Below are positions 1-7,510 of a stretch of DNA of 11,236 nucleotides, piece after piece. The stretch is from NCBI GenBank assembly GCA_002336035.1, contig DDED01000074.1:775-12010 (forward strand). Direction: 5' to 3'. Below the pieces are notes generated by a model, which did no database searches, had not been told where the DNA came from, and was given only the letters and a program-made list of their open reading frames with translations. Position numbers and translations under genes: made by a program. The first letter of the stretch is position 1; the number at the start of each line of letters is the position of its first letter. This DNA comes from Cellvibrionales bacterium UBA1963. Lineage in GTDB: Bacteria > Pseudomonadota > Gammaproteobacteria > Pseudomonadales > UBA7434.

Positions 1-177
1 GTATTCAGCCATGTCTTTGCGCATAATCGCAGCCGTGTATTTAGCAATTTCTAAGCCATTTTGAAATCGATTTTGAACCCGCATTCTTGCAACATATTCT
101 GGGTTAATGGCATTCCACCGGCCAGCCTCTTGCTGACGTAATGCTGAAATGTGCTTGATATCCTCTGTGTAGGGCAT
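1..177 (-). CDS. aceA: Isocitrate lyase, N-terminal part (truncated by window edge)
   Basis: This is the first 59 codons of a minus-strand gene whose remainder lies left of the window. Isocitrate lyase splits isocitrate into glyoxylate and succinate, the first step of the glyoxylate bypass, in the cytoplasm. The visible residues include INPEYVARMR, VQNRFQNGLEIAKYTA and IMRKDMAEY, which closely match the start of the long-form enzyme (about 530 residues) known from Pseudomonas and Acinetobacter. The catalytic KKCGH region is not in view. The ATG at 177-175 is preceded on its own strand by AAAGGA about nine bases upstream, a good ribosome binding site. The gene is divergent from a LysR-type regulator, and malate synthase G, the second bypass enzyme, lies just beyond that regulator, which supports the call. 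Only the N-terminus is seen, so completeness cannot be judged. Confidence 0.9.
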   Translation of the reverse strand, partial: MPYTEDIKHISALRQQEAGRWNAINPEYVARMRVQNRFQNGLEIAKYTAAIMRKDMAEY

Positions 178-226
178 GGTAATTATTCCTTTATGGTCGG
201 GTAGCGCATCGCTTTGAAAATTTTCG

Positions 227-259
227 GCTAAAAATTGATCGTTGAAGGCCGTTTTTAGC
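227..259. promoter_or_regulatory. Inverted repeat in the aceA leader/operator region
   Basis: Perfect 8-base arms GCTAAAAA (227-234) and TTTTTAGC (252-259) are separated by 17 bases, within the 253-base divergent interval between aceA and the preferred lysR start. The element lies about 50 bases upstream of the aceA start codon. It could be a hairpin in the aceA 5' leader or a protein-binding dyad, for example for the adjacent LysR-type regulator. Function is inferred from position only. Confidence 0.35.
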
Positions 260-327
260 TAACAAAAAGATCTTGGTAATAAAAAATACGACGTTCGCGT
301 TTTTATTAAAGAGAGGTTTAGGTCAAT

Positions 328-356
328 TTGCCATTTGGTTGAAATATTAATAGAAT
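328..356 (+). promoter_or_regulatory. Sigma70-type promoter for the lysR gene
   Basis: A -35 box TTGCCA (328-333) and a -10 box TAGAAT (351-356) are separated by exactly 17 bases. Each box matches five of six consensus positions. Transcription would begin near 363. That leaves only about five bases before the upstream ATG at 368 but a normal leader of about 68 bases before the ATG at 431, so this promoter also helps to choose the start codon. Confidence 0.6.
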
Positions 357-430
357 AAAGAAGATTAATGAAATTTATATTAATGATCCGGTTCATGTAT
401 CTAGTGAATAATACTAAAAGGGCATCGCTT

Positions 431-1378
431 ATGAACGTGAAACGAATAGATCTGAATTTATTAGTCTATCTCAATACTTTATTAAAAGAGCGAAGCGTGT
501 CACGTGCCGCCGAGAAACTAGGCATTACCCAACCAGCGATGAGTAATGCTTTGCGCCGCTTACGCGATCTTCTCGGTGATCCTATTTTAGTAAGAACCAG
601 CTCAGGCATGACACCCACCGAACGAGCTAAAAAAATGGAACCCTTAGTTGTCGAAGCGCTGTCACGTGCAGAGCTTGCATTACAACCAGTTGATCAGTTT
701 GACCCTTCTACTAGCGTCAGAACCTTTCGCATTATGGCCAGTGATTATATTGAAAGCACTTTACTTGCACCGCTATTGGGTCGCTTAAATCAACTCGCGC
801 CCAATGTCACGCTAGATGTATTAACGCCAAGTGATGCGAGTTTTAGCGATTTAGAGCGTGGCGATATTGACATGGCCATCAACCGTTTTGACCATTTACC
901 CGATTCATTTCACCAAAAAAGCATTTGGCGAGATAACTTTGCTTGTTTAATGGGTACCAATCATTCTTCTCTAGATTCACTCACTCTTGATGCTTATCTC
1001 GAGTCACAACACATTTGGGTCAGTAAGACCGGTATTGGTGTGGGAACAGGAATGAGCCCTAAACACAGCCAAAAATTAGGCTGGGTTGATGAAGCATTAG
1101 CCGATATTGAAAAAAAACGTAAAATTACTTTATTCACCCGTAACTACCAAGTGTCTAATTATCTACTCAACAGCAAAGAACTCATTGCTACGTTGCCGAT
1201 GCGAGCGGCATTACTTTGGCGCAATACCCCAGGCATTCATATTGCTAAGCCGCCTTTTCCAATTGTGCCGATTGAGATCAAAATGGCATGGAGTCCGGTT
1301 CTCCATCATAATATCGCTCATAAATGGTTGCGCGAGGAAATCAAAACACTCGCGGCATCGGTCAAAGGCAATCTTTGA
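431..1378 (+). CDS. LysR-type transcriptional regulator, candidate glyoxylate-bypass regulator
   Basis: A 315-residue LysR-type regulator from the preferred ATG at 431. The N-terminal winged helix-turn-helix is classical: IDLNLLVYLNTLLKERSVSRAAEKLGITQ at residues 6-34, then PAMSNALRRLR and DPILVRTSSGMTPTERA. This pattern resembles the NodD/NahR/DntR branch. The rest (from about residue 90) is the periplasmic-binding-like effector domain. An in-frame ATG at 368 would add 21 residues (MKFILMIRF...), but the family normally starts just before IDLNLL. The ATG at 431 has AAAGGG eight to nine bases upstream, and the predicted transcription start near 363 almost abuts the ATG at 368. The gene is divergent from aceA and followed by glcB, so control of the glyoxylate shunt is a reasonable inference. 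The effector is unknown. Confidence 0.9.
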   Translation: MNVKRIDLNLLVYLNTLLKERSVSRAAEKLGITQPAMSNALRRLRDLLGDPILVRTSSGMTPTERAKKMEPLVVEALSRAELALQPVDQFDPSTSVRTFRIMASDYIESTLLAPLLGRLNQLAPNVTLDVLTPSDASFSDLERGDIDMAINRFDHLPDSFHQKSIWRDNFACLMGTNHSSLDSLTLDAYLESQHIWVSKTGIGVGTGMSPKHSQKLGWVDEALADIEKKRKITLFTRNYQVSNYLLNSKELIATLPMRAALLWRNTPGIHIAKPPFPIVPIEIKMAWSPVLHHNIAHKWLREEIKTLAASVKGNL

Positions 1379-1387
1379 ATATTAATC

Positions 1388-1407
1388 GCTTAAATCAAGC
1401 TTTTTTT
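1388..1407 (+). terminator. Possible weak terminator after lysR
   Basis: A short stem GCTT (1388-1391) / AAGC (1397-1400) with a five-base loop is followed directly by seven T residues (1401-1407), ten bases after the lysR stop codon. The stem is only four base pairs and AT-rich, so termination would be inefficient and partial read-through into glcB is possible. Confidence 0.3.
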
Positions 1408-1463
1408 CTAGCTGCAATGGAAAATTTATTCATTATAAAAATAGAATAAATAAGTAATATAAA

Positions 1464-1469
1464 TATAAT
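1464..1469 (+). promoter_or_regulatory. Candidate -10 box of the glcB promoter
   Basis: A perfect TATAAT lies in a very AT-rich stretch (about 1420-1470), 125 bases upstream of the glcB ATG. I find no recognisable -35 box at 16-18 bases upstream. This fits a promoter that needs an activator such as the neighbouring LysR-type protein, but a chance match in AT-rich DNA is possible. Confidence 0.35.
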
Positions 1470-1502
1470 ACATGGCGTTATGTGGCCCACTATAGCTGTA
1501 TC

Positions 1503-1562
1503 AGAGCGGCATTAGAGCCGTATGAGAGCGTTATTAAAGTCGCCATACCGTGGTCAGCCACG
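1503..1562 (+). repeat. Imperfect 22-base tandem repeat and two hairpins in the glcB leader
   Basis: Two adjacent 22-base units at 1503-1524 and 1525-1546 share the skeleton AGAGCGnnATTAnAGnCG. The first unit contains the small dyad CGGC (1507-1510) / GCCG (1517-1520). Immediately downstream lies a second stem CGTGG (1549-1553) / CCACG (1558-1562) with loop TCAG. If transcription starts just after the TATAAT at 1464, all of this is in the glcB 5' untranslated leader. It may be a regulator-binding array or an RNA structure; neither is shown. Confidence 0.4.
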
Positions 1563-1593
1563 CTAAGATAAACCCCAACAAGGTTCACAACAG

Positions 1594-3810
1594 ATGCCAT
1601 CAAATACCAAAACCCCACTCGCCGCAGACCACTCTAACTACATTAGCCGAAACGCACTCAAGGTCGCGCCTCAACTGTGTGAGTTTATTGAAACAGAAGT
1701 TTTACCCGGACTGTCATTAAATACGACGCAATTCTGGCAAAACTTCTCTGACGTACTCTCGGAGTTTTCACCCAAAAATCGACAATTACTGGCGAAACGT
1801 GAATCGTTACAAACCAAGCTTGACCAATGGTATTCAAACCACAGCGACTCGCAGCCTATCGACAGTGACACACAATTGGCATTTTTAAAAGACATCGGTT
1901 ATATCACTCGCGAGGTCGAGCACTTTGCAATAAGTACCGATAATGCCGATGACGCTATTGCCCGCATTGCTGGACCACAATTAGTTGTGCCGGTCAAAAA
2001 TGCACGCTATGCATTAAATGCCACGAATGCACGATGGGGCAGCCTATATGACGCGCTCTACGGCAGTAATGTGATTGCGTCACCTGCCAGCGAGCCATCT
2101 GGCTATGACCCGGTTAGAGGCGCTGAGGTTATTCGCTTCGCCCGCGCTCATCTTGACGTAGCGGCACCCTTGGTGAATGGCAGTCACGCCGATGCAAATA
2201 GCTATGCAATACATGACGGACAACTTCGAGTCACATTAGACGAGACGACAACATTATTAAAAGACCCTGAACAACTGGTCGGCTATACGGGTGCGCCTTC
2301 AGCACCCACCAGCCTATTGCTGAAAAAAAATCAACTGCACATTGAATTGATGTTTGATAGTCACGGTGCTATTGGTCGCGATGACCGCGCAAGTATCCAA
2401 GATATTATTTTAGAATCGGCAGTCACCACTATTCAAGATTGCGAAGATTCGGTTGCCGCAGTCGACGCTGAAGACAAAACCGAAGTCTACCGAAATTGGC
2501 TCGGTTTAATGCGCAGCGACCTCACCACTTCTTTTCATAAAGCTGGAAAAGTCATGCAACGCGGCCTAAATGGAGACCGTCATTATTTTTCACCTAACGG
2601 AAAAACTTTTTCACTATCGGGACGCAGTTTACTATTAGTACGAAACGTGGGTCATTTAATGACTAACAATGCAATCATCGACGCTGAGGGCCAGCCCATT
2701 CCAGAAGGCATTATGGACGGTATTATTACTGCCACAATAGCCTTATACGATATGCAACAACGCAACACGCTGGCCAATTCAAGTACAGGCAGCATGTACA
2801 TTGTTAAGCCCAAGATGCATGGCCCCGAAGAGGTGACCTTCACTTGTGATTTGTTTAGCCGAATTGAACAGCAACTGAGCTTGCCAGCCAATAGTTTAAA
2901 GCTTGGTATTATGGACGAAGAGCGGCGCACTTCTTTAAATTTAAAAGCCTGTATCCATGCAGCGAGAGAACGTGTTATTTTTATAAATACTGGCTTCTTA
3001 GATCGGACTGGCGATGAAATTCATACCGCCATGCAAGCTGGACCTATATTGCCTAAAGACACCATCAAAGACGCGCCATGGATCAAAGCCTATGAGCTCT
3101 CAAATGTAGCCATAGGGTTAGCATGTGGCTTTTCAGGCAAAGCTCAAATCGGCAAAGGCATGTGGGCGATGCCTGATGAGATGAAGGCAATGCTAGAGAC
3201 TAAAGATAACCACCCTAAAAGTGGCGCTAACTGTGCTTGGGTTCCCTCCCCTACGGCTGCGACACTTCATGCAATGCATTATCACGTCACCGACGTTATG
3301 GCCGTTCAACAGAATCTGATCGATCAGCAAGCGAACTCAGTCAGTAACCACCAATTAGATCTTGTCAAATTGCCGTTAATGTTAATGCCACATTCGCTCG
3401 ATGATGAGATCATACAACAGCAATTAGATAACAATAATCAAGGTATTCTTGGTTATGTCGTGCGGTGGATTAACGACGGCGTGGGTTGCTCTAAAGTACC
3501 GAACATTCACAATGTTGGCTTAATGGAAGATCGTGCAACCCTGCGTATTTCAAGTCAGCATATTGCTAATTGGTTGCATCATAAAATTTGTACGGAGCAA
3601 CAAGTAGTCGATTCTTTACAACGAATGGCCGTGGTGGTTGACCAGCAAAATGCCAATGACCCTGATTATCAAATGATGACGCCTGCGCTTGATAATAGCC
3701 TTGCCTTTCAAGCCGCCAAGGCATTGATCTTTGAAGGTAAAGAGCAACCCAGTGGTTACACCGAGCCTCTCCTTCACGCCATGCGACAACAACAAAAGAA
3801 ACGGCCGTAA
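1594..3810 (+). CDS. glcB: Malate synthase G
   Basis: The 738-residue protein condenses glyoxylate with acetyl-CoA to malate, the second step of the glyoxylate bypass, in the cytoplasm. Length and sequence fit the monomeric G isoform (about 720-730 residues) rather than the shorter A isoform. Recognisable blocks are RIAGPQLVVPVKNARYALNA (124-143), NARWGSLYDALYG (145-157), TTIQDCEDSVAAVDAEDK (278-295), GRSLLLVRNVGHLM (343-356) with the catalytic arginine near R350, IMDEERRTSLNL (439-450), and GVGCSKVPNIHNVGLMEDRATLRISSQ (629-655), with D646 the likely catalytic base and C632 matching the conserved cysteine near it. The ATG at 1594 follows AAGG about ten bases upstream and the start fits the family. 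It lies downstream of the LysR-type regulator and aceA, so the bypass enzymes are clustered. Its stop is 19 bases from that of convergent trpS, with no clear terminator between. Confidence 0.97.
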   Translation: MPSNTKTPLAADHSNYISRNALKVAPQLCEFIETEVLPGLSLNTTQFWQNFSDVLSEFSPKNRQLLAKRESLQTKLDQWYSNHSDSQPIDSDTQLAFLKDIGYITREVEHFAISTDNADDAIARIAGPQLVVPVKNARYALNATNARWGSLYDALYGSNVIASPASEPSGYDPVRGAEVIRFARAHLDVAAPLVNGSHADANSYAIHDGQLRVTLDETTTLLKDPEQLVGYTGAPSAPTSLLLKKNQLHIELMFDSHGAIGRDDRASIQDIILESAVTTIQDCEDSVAAVDAEDKTEVYRNWLGLMRSDLTTSFHKAGKVMQRGLNGDRHYFSPNGKTFSLSGRSLLLVRNVGHLMTNNAIIDAEGQPIPEGIMDGIITATIALYDMQQRNTLANSSTGSMYIVKPKMHGPEEVTFTCDLFSRIEQQLSLPANSLKLGIMDEERRTSLNLKACIHAARERVIFINTGFLDRTGDEIHTAMQAGPILPKDTIKDAPWIKAYELSNVAIGLACGFSGKAQIGKGMWAMPDEMKAMLETKDNHPKSGANCAWVPSPTAATLHAMHYHVTDVMAVQQNLIDQQANSVSNHQLDLVKLPLMLMPHSLDDEIIQQQLDNNNQGILGYVVRWINDGVGCSKVPNIHNVGLMEDRATLRISSQHIANWLHHKICTEQQVVDSLQRMAVVVDQQNANDPDYQMMTPALDNSLAFQAAKALIFEGKEQPSGYTEPLLHAMRQQQKKRP

Positions 3811-3829
3811 ACGTGGATGATGCAAATAA

Positions 3830-4867
3830 TTATTTACCAGTTATGGGACGAATTCCAATCGCTGAACGAATGTCAGACAGCTTAGGGACTGAAACGTCAC
3901 GGGCTTTTTCAGCCCCAGCTAAGAGTATTTTTTCCATGGCAATGGGGTCGGCCATCAACTCTGCATAGCGTTGACGCGGCTCCGCTAGTTCCTGGTTAAT
4001 CAATTCAAATAAACATCTTTTAGCTTCGCCCCAAGCGATACCGTCAGCGAATTGCTGGCGCATATCAGCCGTTTGTTCAGCACTGGCAAAAGCTCGCCAC
4101 ACCTGAAATACAGTTGAATTATCAGCGTCCTTGGGATCGCCAGGTTCCAACAAATTAGTTTTAATTTTATTAATCGACTTTTTAAGTTTTTTCTCAGTGT
4201 CAAATAAAGGAATTGTGTTGTTGTAGCTCTTACTCATTTTACGCCCGTCAAGACCTTGCAAGACCGCAACGTTATCGTCAATCATCGCTTCGGGCAATAC
4301 GAAATGATCGCCATAATGATGATTAAATCGCTGGGCAATATCACGTGCCATTTCGACGTGTTGAATTTGATCACGACCGACTGGAATTTTAAAACCATTA
4401 AACATTAAAATATCTGCTGCCATTAACACTGGGTAACTAAACAAGCCCATAGTAATACCAAAATCAGCATCGTCGTTATTCGCCTCGTTGCTTTGGACGT
4501 TAGCCTTATAAGCGTGAGCACGGTTCATCAAACCCTTGGCCGTCCAACAGGTCAATATCCACGACAACTCCATGATTTCTGGCACGTCAGACTGCCGATA
4601 GAAAGTTACTTGATCAGCATCCAAGCCTAAGGCGAGCCAAGAAGCAGCGATTTCTATAGTGGACTGGTGGATTTTATCGGGCTCATGACTCTTGATCATG
4701 GCATGGTAATCGGCCAAAAAAAGAAAGGAATCAACATTATCAGCCTGACTGGCCTGAATAGCCGGTTTTATCGCCCCAACGTAATTACCCAAATGGGGAC
4801 TACCGGTGGTGGTAATACCCGTAAGTACCCGTGGATTCTCGCTTTTATCTGAGTGTTTTTCAGTCAT
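3830..4867 (-). CDS. trpS: Tryptophanyl-tRNA synthetase
   Basis: A 345-residue class I aminoacyl-tRNA synthetase that charges tRNA-Trp with tryptophan. The Rossmann-fold nucleotide-binding signature appears as GSPHLGNYVGAI (22-33), a HIGH-type motif in the PHLGN form seen in Pseudomonas-like TrpS. The second signature, GRKMSKSYNN, is at 208-217 with KMSKS at 210-214. The tryptophan-pocket block GITMGLFSYPVLMAADILMF (137-156) and VGRDQIQHVEMARDIAQRFN (163-182) are typical. Length is close to E. coli TrpS (334) plus a short N-terminal tail. The ATG at 4867 has GGTGA seven bases upstream. It follows the photolyase-family gene by 87 bases on the same strand, so read-through from the stress genes is possible, although a housekeeping gene probably also has its own promoter. 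No terminator is visible downstream. Confidence 0.97.
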   Translation of the reverse strand: MTEKHSDKSENPRVLTGITTTGSPHLGNYVGAIKPAIQASQADNVDSFLFLADYHAMIKSHEPDKIHQSTIEIAASWLALGLDADQVTFYRQSDVPEIMELSWILTCWTAKGLMNRAHAYKANVQSNEANNDDADFGITMGLFSYPVLMAADILMFNGFKIPVGRDQIQHVEMARDIAQRFNHHYGDHFVLPEAMIDDNVAVLQGLDGRKMSKSYNNTIPLFDTEKKLKKSINKIKTNLLEPGDPKDADNSTVFQVWRAFASAEQTADMRQQFADGIAWGEAKRCLFELINQELAEPRQRYAELMADPIAMEKILLAGAEKARDVSVPKLSDIRSAIGIRPITGK

Positions 4868-4954
4868 GATGCCGTCACCAAAAATTCAATGCCCAATAAT
4901 AGACGCTTGACGACTTAGATTCATTGTAAATAGTTTAACTCGCCAGTGATTAAG

Positions 4955-6451
4955 TTAGCTGCGTCGCTCAAAACCACCAAGATACTCTTCAGCTAAGGCT
5001 AAATGCGCTGACATTTTTTTGTTATCCATTTTTTCAGCCAAGCGACACATCATGGCCCACCGCGGATTTTTTGCCAACGGCTCTCTCTGACGCCAAATCC
5101 AACGCCAGTAAAGTGCGTCCCATAAATCCGACCACTCACCTTTGGTGTCATAACCCATTTTACGCAGATAAGCGGAGCCAGAAAAGTACGGCTTAGTGGT
5201 GATCAATCCACCATCCGCATGTTGACTCATGGCATAGACATTAGGCACCATGACCCAGTCATAAGCATCGACAAATAAACTCATAAACCATCGATAGATC
5301 TCATCAGGATGAATCTCGCATAAAAACATAAACCCGCCGATAACCATCAAACGCTCAATGTGATGACAATAACCGGTATCCAACACCCGCTTTACTACGT
5401 CGTCAATAGGGTCAATGCCGGTTGTACCCTGATAAAAGCTGTTCGGCAAACGGTGTTCATGCTGCCAGTGATTACCCGCGCGCATGGTAGGCCCTAGGTC
5501 ATCGTAAGTGGCCCGCATAAATTCTCGCCAACCAATAATCTGACGAATAAAACCTTCTAAACTGGCCAGCGAAACCGGATCAATATCATCACGTTTGGCG
5601 TAGGCTAATGCCGCATTCACTACCTGCATTGGTGTCAACAAACCTATGTTCATCATAGGAGTTAAAACACTGTGGTAAAGCCAGTTTTGCTGGGGTACTA
5701 AGGCATCTTCATAATCGCCAAAACGGGCAAAACGCTGCACAAAAAACCGCTCTAACCATTGCTCGGCTTCAATAAAATTCGTTGGGTAAAAAAAACGCTC
5801 GGCCTGACCAAGTGCGTCGGGAAACCGTTTGTCAATATATGCTTGCGCCTCTTTTACCACAGCATTACTCGGTGGAAAAACTAATTCAGGAATATCAGCA
5901 CGCAGGGCTTTGGGAATTTTTTTTCGATTCTCAGCATCGAAGCTCCACTTTCCACCTAAGGGTTTATTATCGTCCATTAAAATGTTGAGTTTTTTTCTCT
6001 GTTGCTGATAAAAGTCTGCCATGAACCAACGTTTGCGGGCGTCTCTATAGGTTTGATTCTCAGCATGGCTATTAATGAATCCCTGAGATTCTATCCAATC
6101 AATATTGACTTTATATTTTTTTGCTGCCGCTTCAATGAACCCTTTTAATTTGGTATTGACTGGGTCCATAACCGTTAATTGATCAGTAGTGACATCGGCC
6201 ATTAAAGAAAACAGAACTTTTTCTTGGGCCTCATAATAGACAACCTCATGCCCTAAGCCTTCCAAATATATTTGATAGCTCTTCATAGCGGCACGCTGTA
6301 AAACTAACTGCTGTTTATGATGCCAAGCACCACTGCGCTGAATATCAAAGTGCAATGGTGCCTCAACCAATAAAACCTTGCTCTGCGAGGCGGTCAGGCC
6401 GTTGTGCTGTTTAAACAATTGATGGGGGAGGACCAACAAATTAGATGACAT
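4955..6451 (-). CDS. Cryptochrome/photolyase-family protein (PhrB/DPRP type) lacking iron-sulfur cysteines
   Basis: A 498-residue FAD-binding protein of the deoxyribodipyrimidine photolyase-related family, whose characterised members (Agrobacterium PhrB) repair (6-4) photoproducts with light or act as cryptochromes. The N-terminal alpha/beta antenna domain is about residues 1-130. Family blocks are GGKWSFDAENRKK (166-178), FIRQIIGWREFMR (301-313), the double histidine in YCHHIERLMVIGGFM (361-375), FVDAYDWVMVPNVYAMSQHADGGLITTKPYFSGSAYL (393-429) and WDALYWRW (444-451). Recalled PhrB alignments place four cluster cysteines near 350, 438, 441 and 454. Here the first aligns with P348, and the segment around 430-446 is shorter and has none, so a [4Fe-4S] cluster is unlikely. 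The catalytic HH pair is kept. The start at 6451 has AAGG about eight bases upstream. It lies 42 bases after the DUF6482 gene in an apparent operon. Whether it repairs DNA or senses light is unknown. Confidence 0.9.
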   Translation of the reverse strand: MSSNLLVLPHQLFKQHNGLTASQSKVLLVEAPLHFDIQRSGAWHHKQQLVLQRAAMKSYQIYLEGLGHEVVYYEAQEKVLFSLMADVTTDQLTVMDPVNTKLKGFIEAAAKKYKVNIDWIESQGFINSHAENQTYRDARKRWFMADFYQQQRKKLNILMDDNKPLGGKWSFDAENRKKIPKALRADIPELVFPPSNAVVKEAQAYIDKRFPDALGQAERFFYPTNFIEAEQWLERFFVQRFARFGDYEDALVPQQNWLYHSVLTPMMNIGLLTPMQVVNAALAYAKRDDIDPVSLASLEGFIRQIIGWREFMRATYDDLGPTMRAGNHWQHEHRLPNSFYQGTTGIDPIDDVVKRVLDTGYCHHIERLMVIGGFMFLCEIHPDEIYRWFMSLFVDAYDWVMVPNVYAMSQHADGGLITTKPYFSGSAYLRKMGYDTKGEWSDLWDALYWRWIWRQREPLAKNPRWAMMCRLAEKMDNKKMSAHLALAEEYLGGFERRS

Positions 6452-6493
6452 GGCCTTCGCCTTAATTAATAAAGAGGGAGTGAATAATAAACG

Positions 6494-6793
6494 CTAACGT
6501 AAACTGAGCGGCACACGAATGGCATTACTTGACTCGCGATTGGGTTGACCGACCATCTCATCGAATGCGCTTTGATGCACCAAGGCTAAACTTTTAATAT
6601 TGCAATTATGAAGATCTTTTTTTATGTGTTCAACAGAATTTTTGGTATAAGGCTTGTCGCGCTTGTCGACGACACGATACTGCTGGCCCTGAATAATCGC
6701 CCTCACGGTATAAAGTGCACAGTCAATGGAAAGTATCTCTACATCTTCTATGAGCTCAATGTCGGCCAGGCGACTAATGGAAATTTTCAGCAT
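6494..6793 (-). CDS. DUF6482 family small protein
   Basis: A 99-residue protein of unknown function that I place in the DUF6482 family from its shape: an N-terminal ISRLADIELIEDVEILSIDCALYTVRAIIQGQQYRVVD stretch (5-43), the middle SVEHIKKDLHN segment, and a C-terminal ALVHQSAFDEMVGQP motif (70-84), which is the most diagnostic part. There is no signal peptide or membrane segment, so it is probably cytoplasmic. The ATG at 6793 has only a weak upstream AATAAG. Its position, 25 bases after the peroxidase stop and 42 bases before the photolyase-family start on the same strand, suggests translation from a shared mRNA. Family assignment is from memory of the motif; no function is claimed. Confidence 0.75.
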   Translation of the reverse strand: MLKISISRLADIELIEDVEILSIDCALYTVRAIIQGQQYRVVDKRDKPYTKNSVEHIKKDLHNCNIKSLALVHQSAFDEMVGQPNRESSNAIRVPLSLR

Positions 6794-6818
6794 CTTATTG
6801 AATCAACCATATCCTAAT

Positions 6819-7385
6819 CTATAAAATCGATTCAATTGCTTGTCTAAGCTTATCACTGCTTGGCGACACCCTGCTGCCGAAATGCTCCACCACATTGCCT
6901 TGCCTATCGACCAAGTATTTATTGAAATTCCAGTTGGGCGATTTTGCTTGCTGATTTAATCCTTTGAAAACAGGATTTGCTTTCTCGCCTTTAACACTGC
7001 TTGGGGCTAACATAGTAAATGTGACCCCATAGTTGACATAGCAAATGTCAGCCGCTTTAGACTCGTCTTTATCTTCTTGGTTGAAATCATCACTTGCAAA
7101 ACCAATAACCACCAAACCACTCTCAGAAAATTGCTGATGTAATTTTTCTAAGCCTTTAAATTGCTTAGTAAACCCGCAATGGCTGGCAGTATTGATCACT
7201 AATACTGGCTTTTCTTCGACCAACTGACAAATATCAATTTGATTCTGAGAATGAAGCTGCCGCATTTTATGGTCAAAAATATCGGCGCAAGAGGCGAAAC
7301 TTGATGCGCTGAATACAAGACTTAAGAGACCAACAATAGGGTAAATAGAAATACGGTTCATTGAATAATTGCTATCAAAAGTCAT
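6819..7385 (-). CDS. Exported glutathione peroxidase family protein
   Basis: A 188-residue thiol peroxidase of the glutathione peroxidase family, expected to reduce hydrogen peroxide or organic hydroperoxides outside the cytoplasm. The N-terminus (1-32) is a signal peptide with a basic residue at R11, a hydrophobic core IYPIVGLLSLVF and a cleavage-like SFASC. The FASC sequence is a poor lipobox because F replaces L/V/I, so a soluble periplasmic form is more likely than a lipoprotein. The peroxidatic cysteine is C70 in NTASHCGFT, the likely resolving cysteine is C115 in ICYVNYGVTF, and the Trp-Asn pair is W152-N153 in NWNFNKYLVD. The usual NQF glutamine site reads DDF (99-101), with Q103 nearby. 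C33 and C53 could form a further disulfide. The first ATG has GAGGA six bases upstream, whereas the second (residue 9) has none, so the longer start is chosen. It is the first gene of the minus-strand run. Confidence 0.92.
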   Translation of the reverse strand: MTFDSNYSMNRISIYPIVGLLSLVFSASSFASCADIFDHKMRQLHSQNQIDICQLVEEKPVLVINTASHCGFTKQFKGLEKLHQQFSESGLVVIGFASDDFNQEDKDESKAADICYVNYGVTFTMLAPSSVKGEKANPVFKGLNQQAKSPNWNFNKYLVDRQGNVVEHFGSRVSPSSDKLRQAIESIL

Positions 7386-7416
7386 GTTGATTCCTCAAAG
7401 AGTTAGTGTCATTCGA

Positions 7417-7436
7417 TGCACATTTTTTATTGTACA
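7417..7436. promoter_or_regulatory. TGCACA/TGTACA dyad-like sites in the divergent control region
   Basis: TGCACA (7417-7422) and the palindrome TGTACA (7431-7436) are separated by eight mostly T bases, 32-52 bases upstream of the peroxidase start. TGTACA is a half-site of operators reported for light-sensing MerR regulators (LitR/CarH), but those have a longer spacer (about 12), so this is only a resemblance. On the minus strand TACAAT (7434-7429) overlaps the site and could be the -10 box of the peroxidase promoter, without a good -35. Confidence 0.3.
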
Positions 7437-7510
7437 ATACTTTTTTTACGCCAAATCGATATTTTTGGATTAAAAACCATCATTAAAGACCGTTTAATGC
7501 TTTCTAATAA

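Noticed and set aside
368..430. Extended N-terminus of the LysR-type regulator from the ATG at 368.
   Set aside because: The family normally starts just before IDLNLL, the ATG at 431 has a better ribosome site, and the predicted transcription start lies only about five bases before 368.
1107..1385. A 92-codon plus-strand open frame inside the lysR gene.
   Set aside because: It overlaps the well-supported regulator in another frame and its translation shows no domain features; the same holds for the other short frames inside glcB, trpS, the photolyase-family gene and the FAD oxidoreductase.
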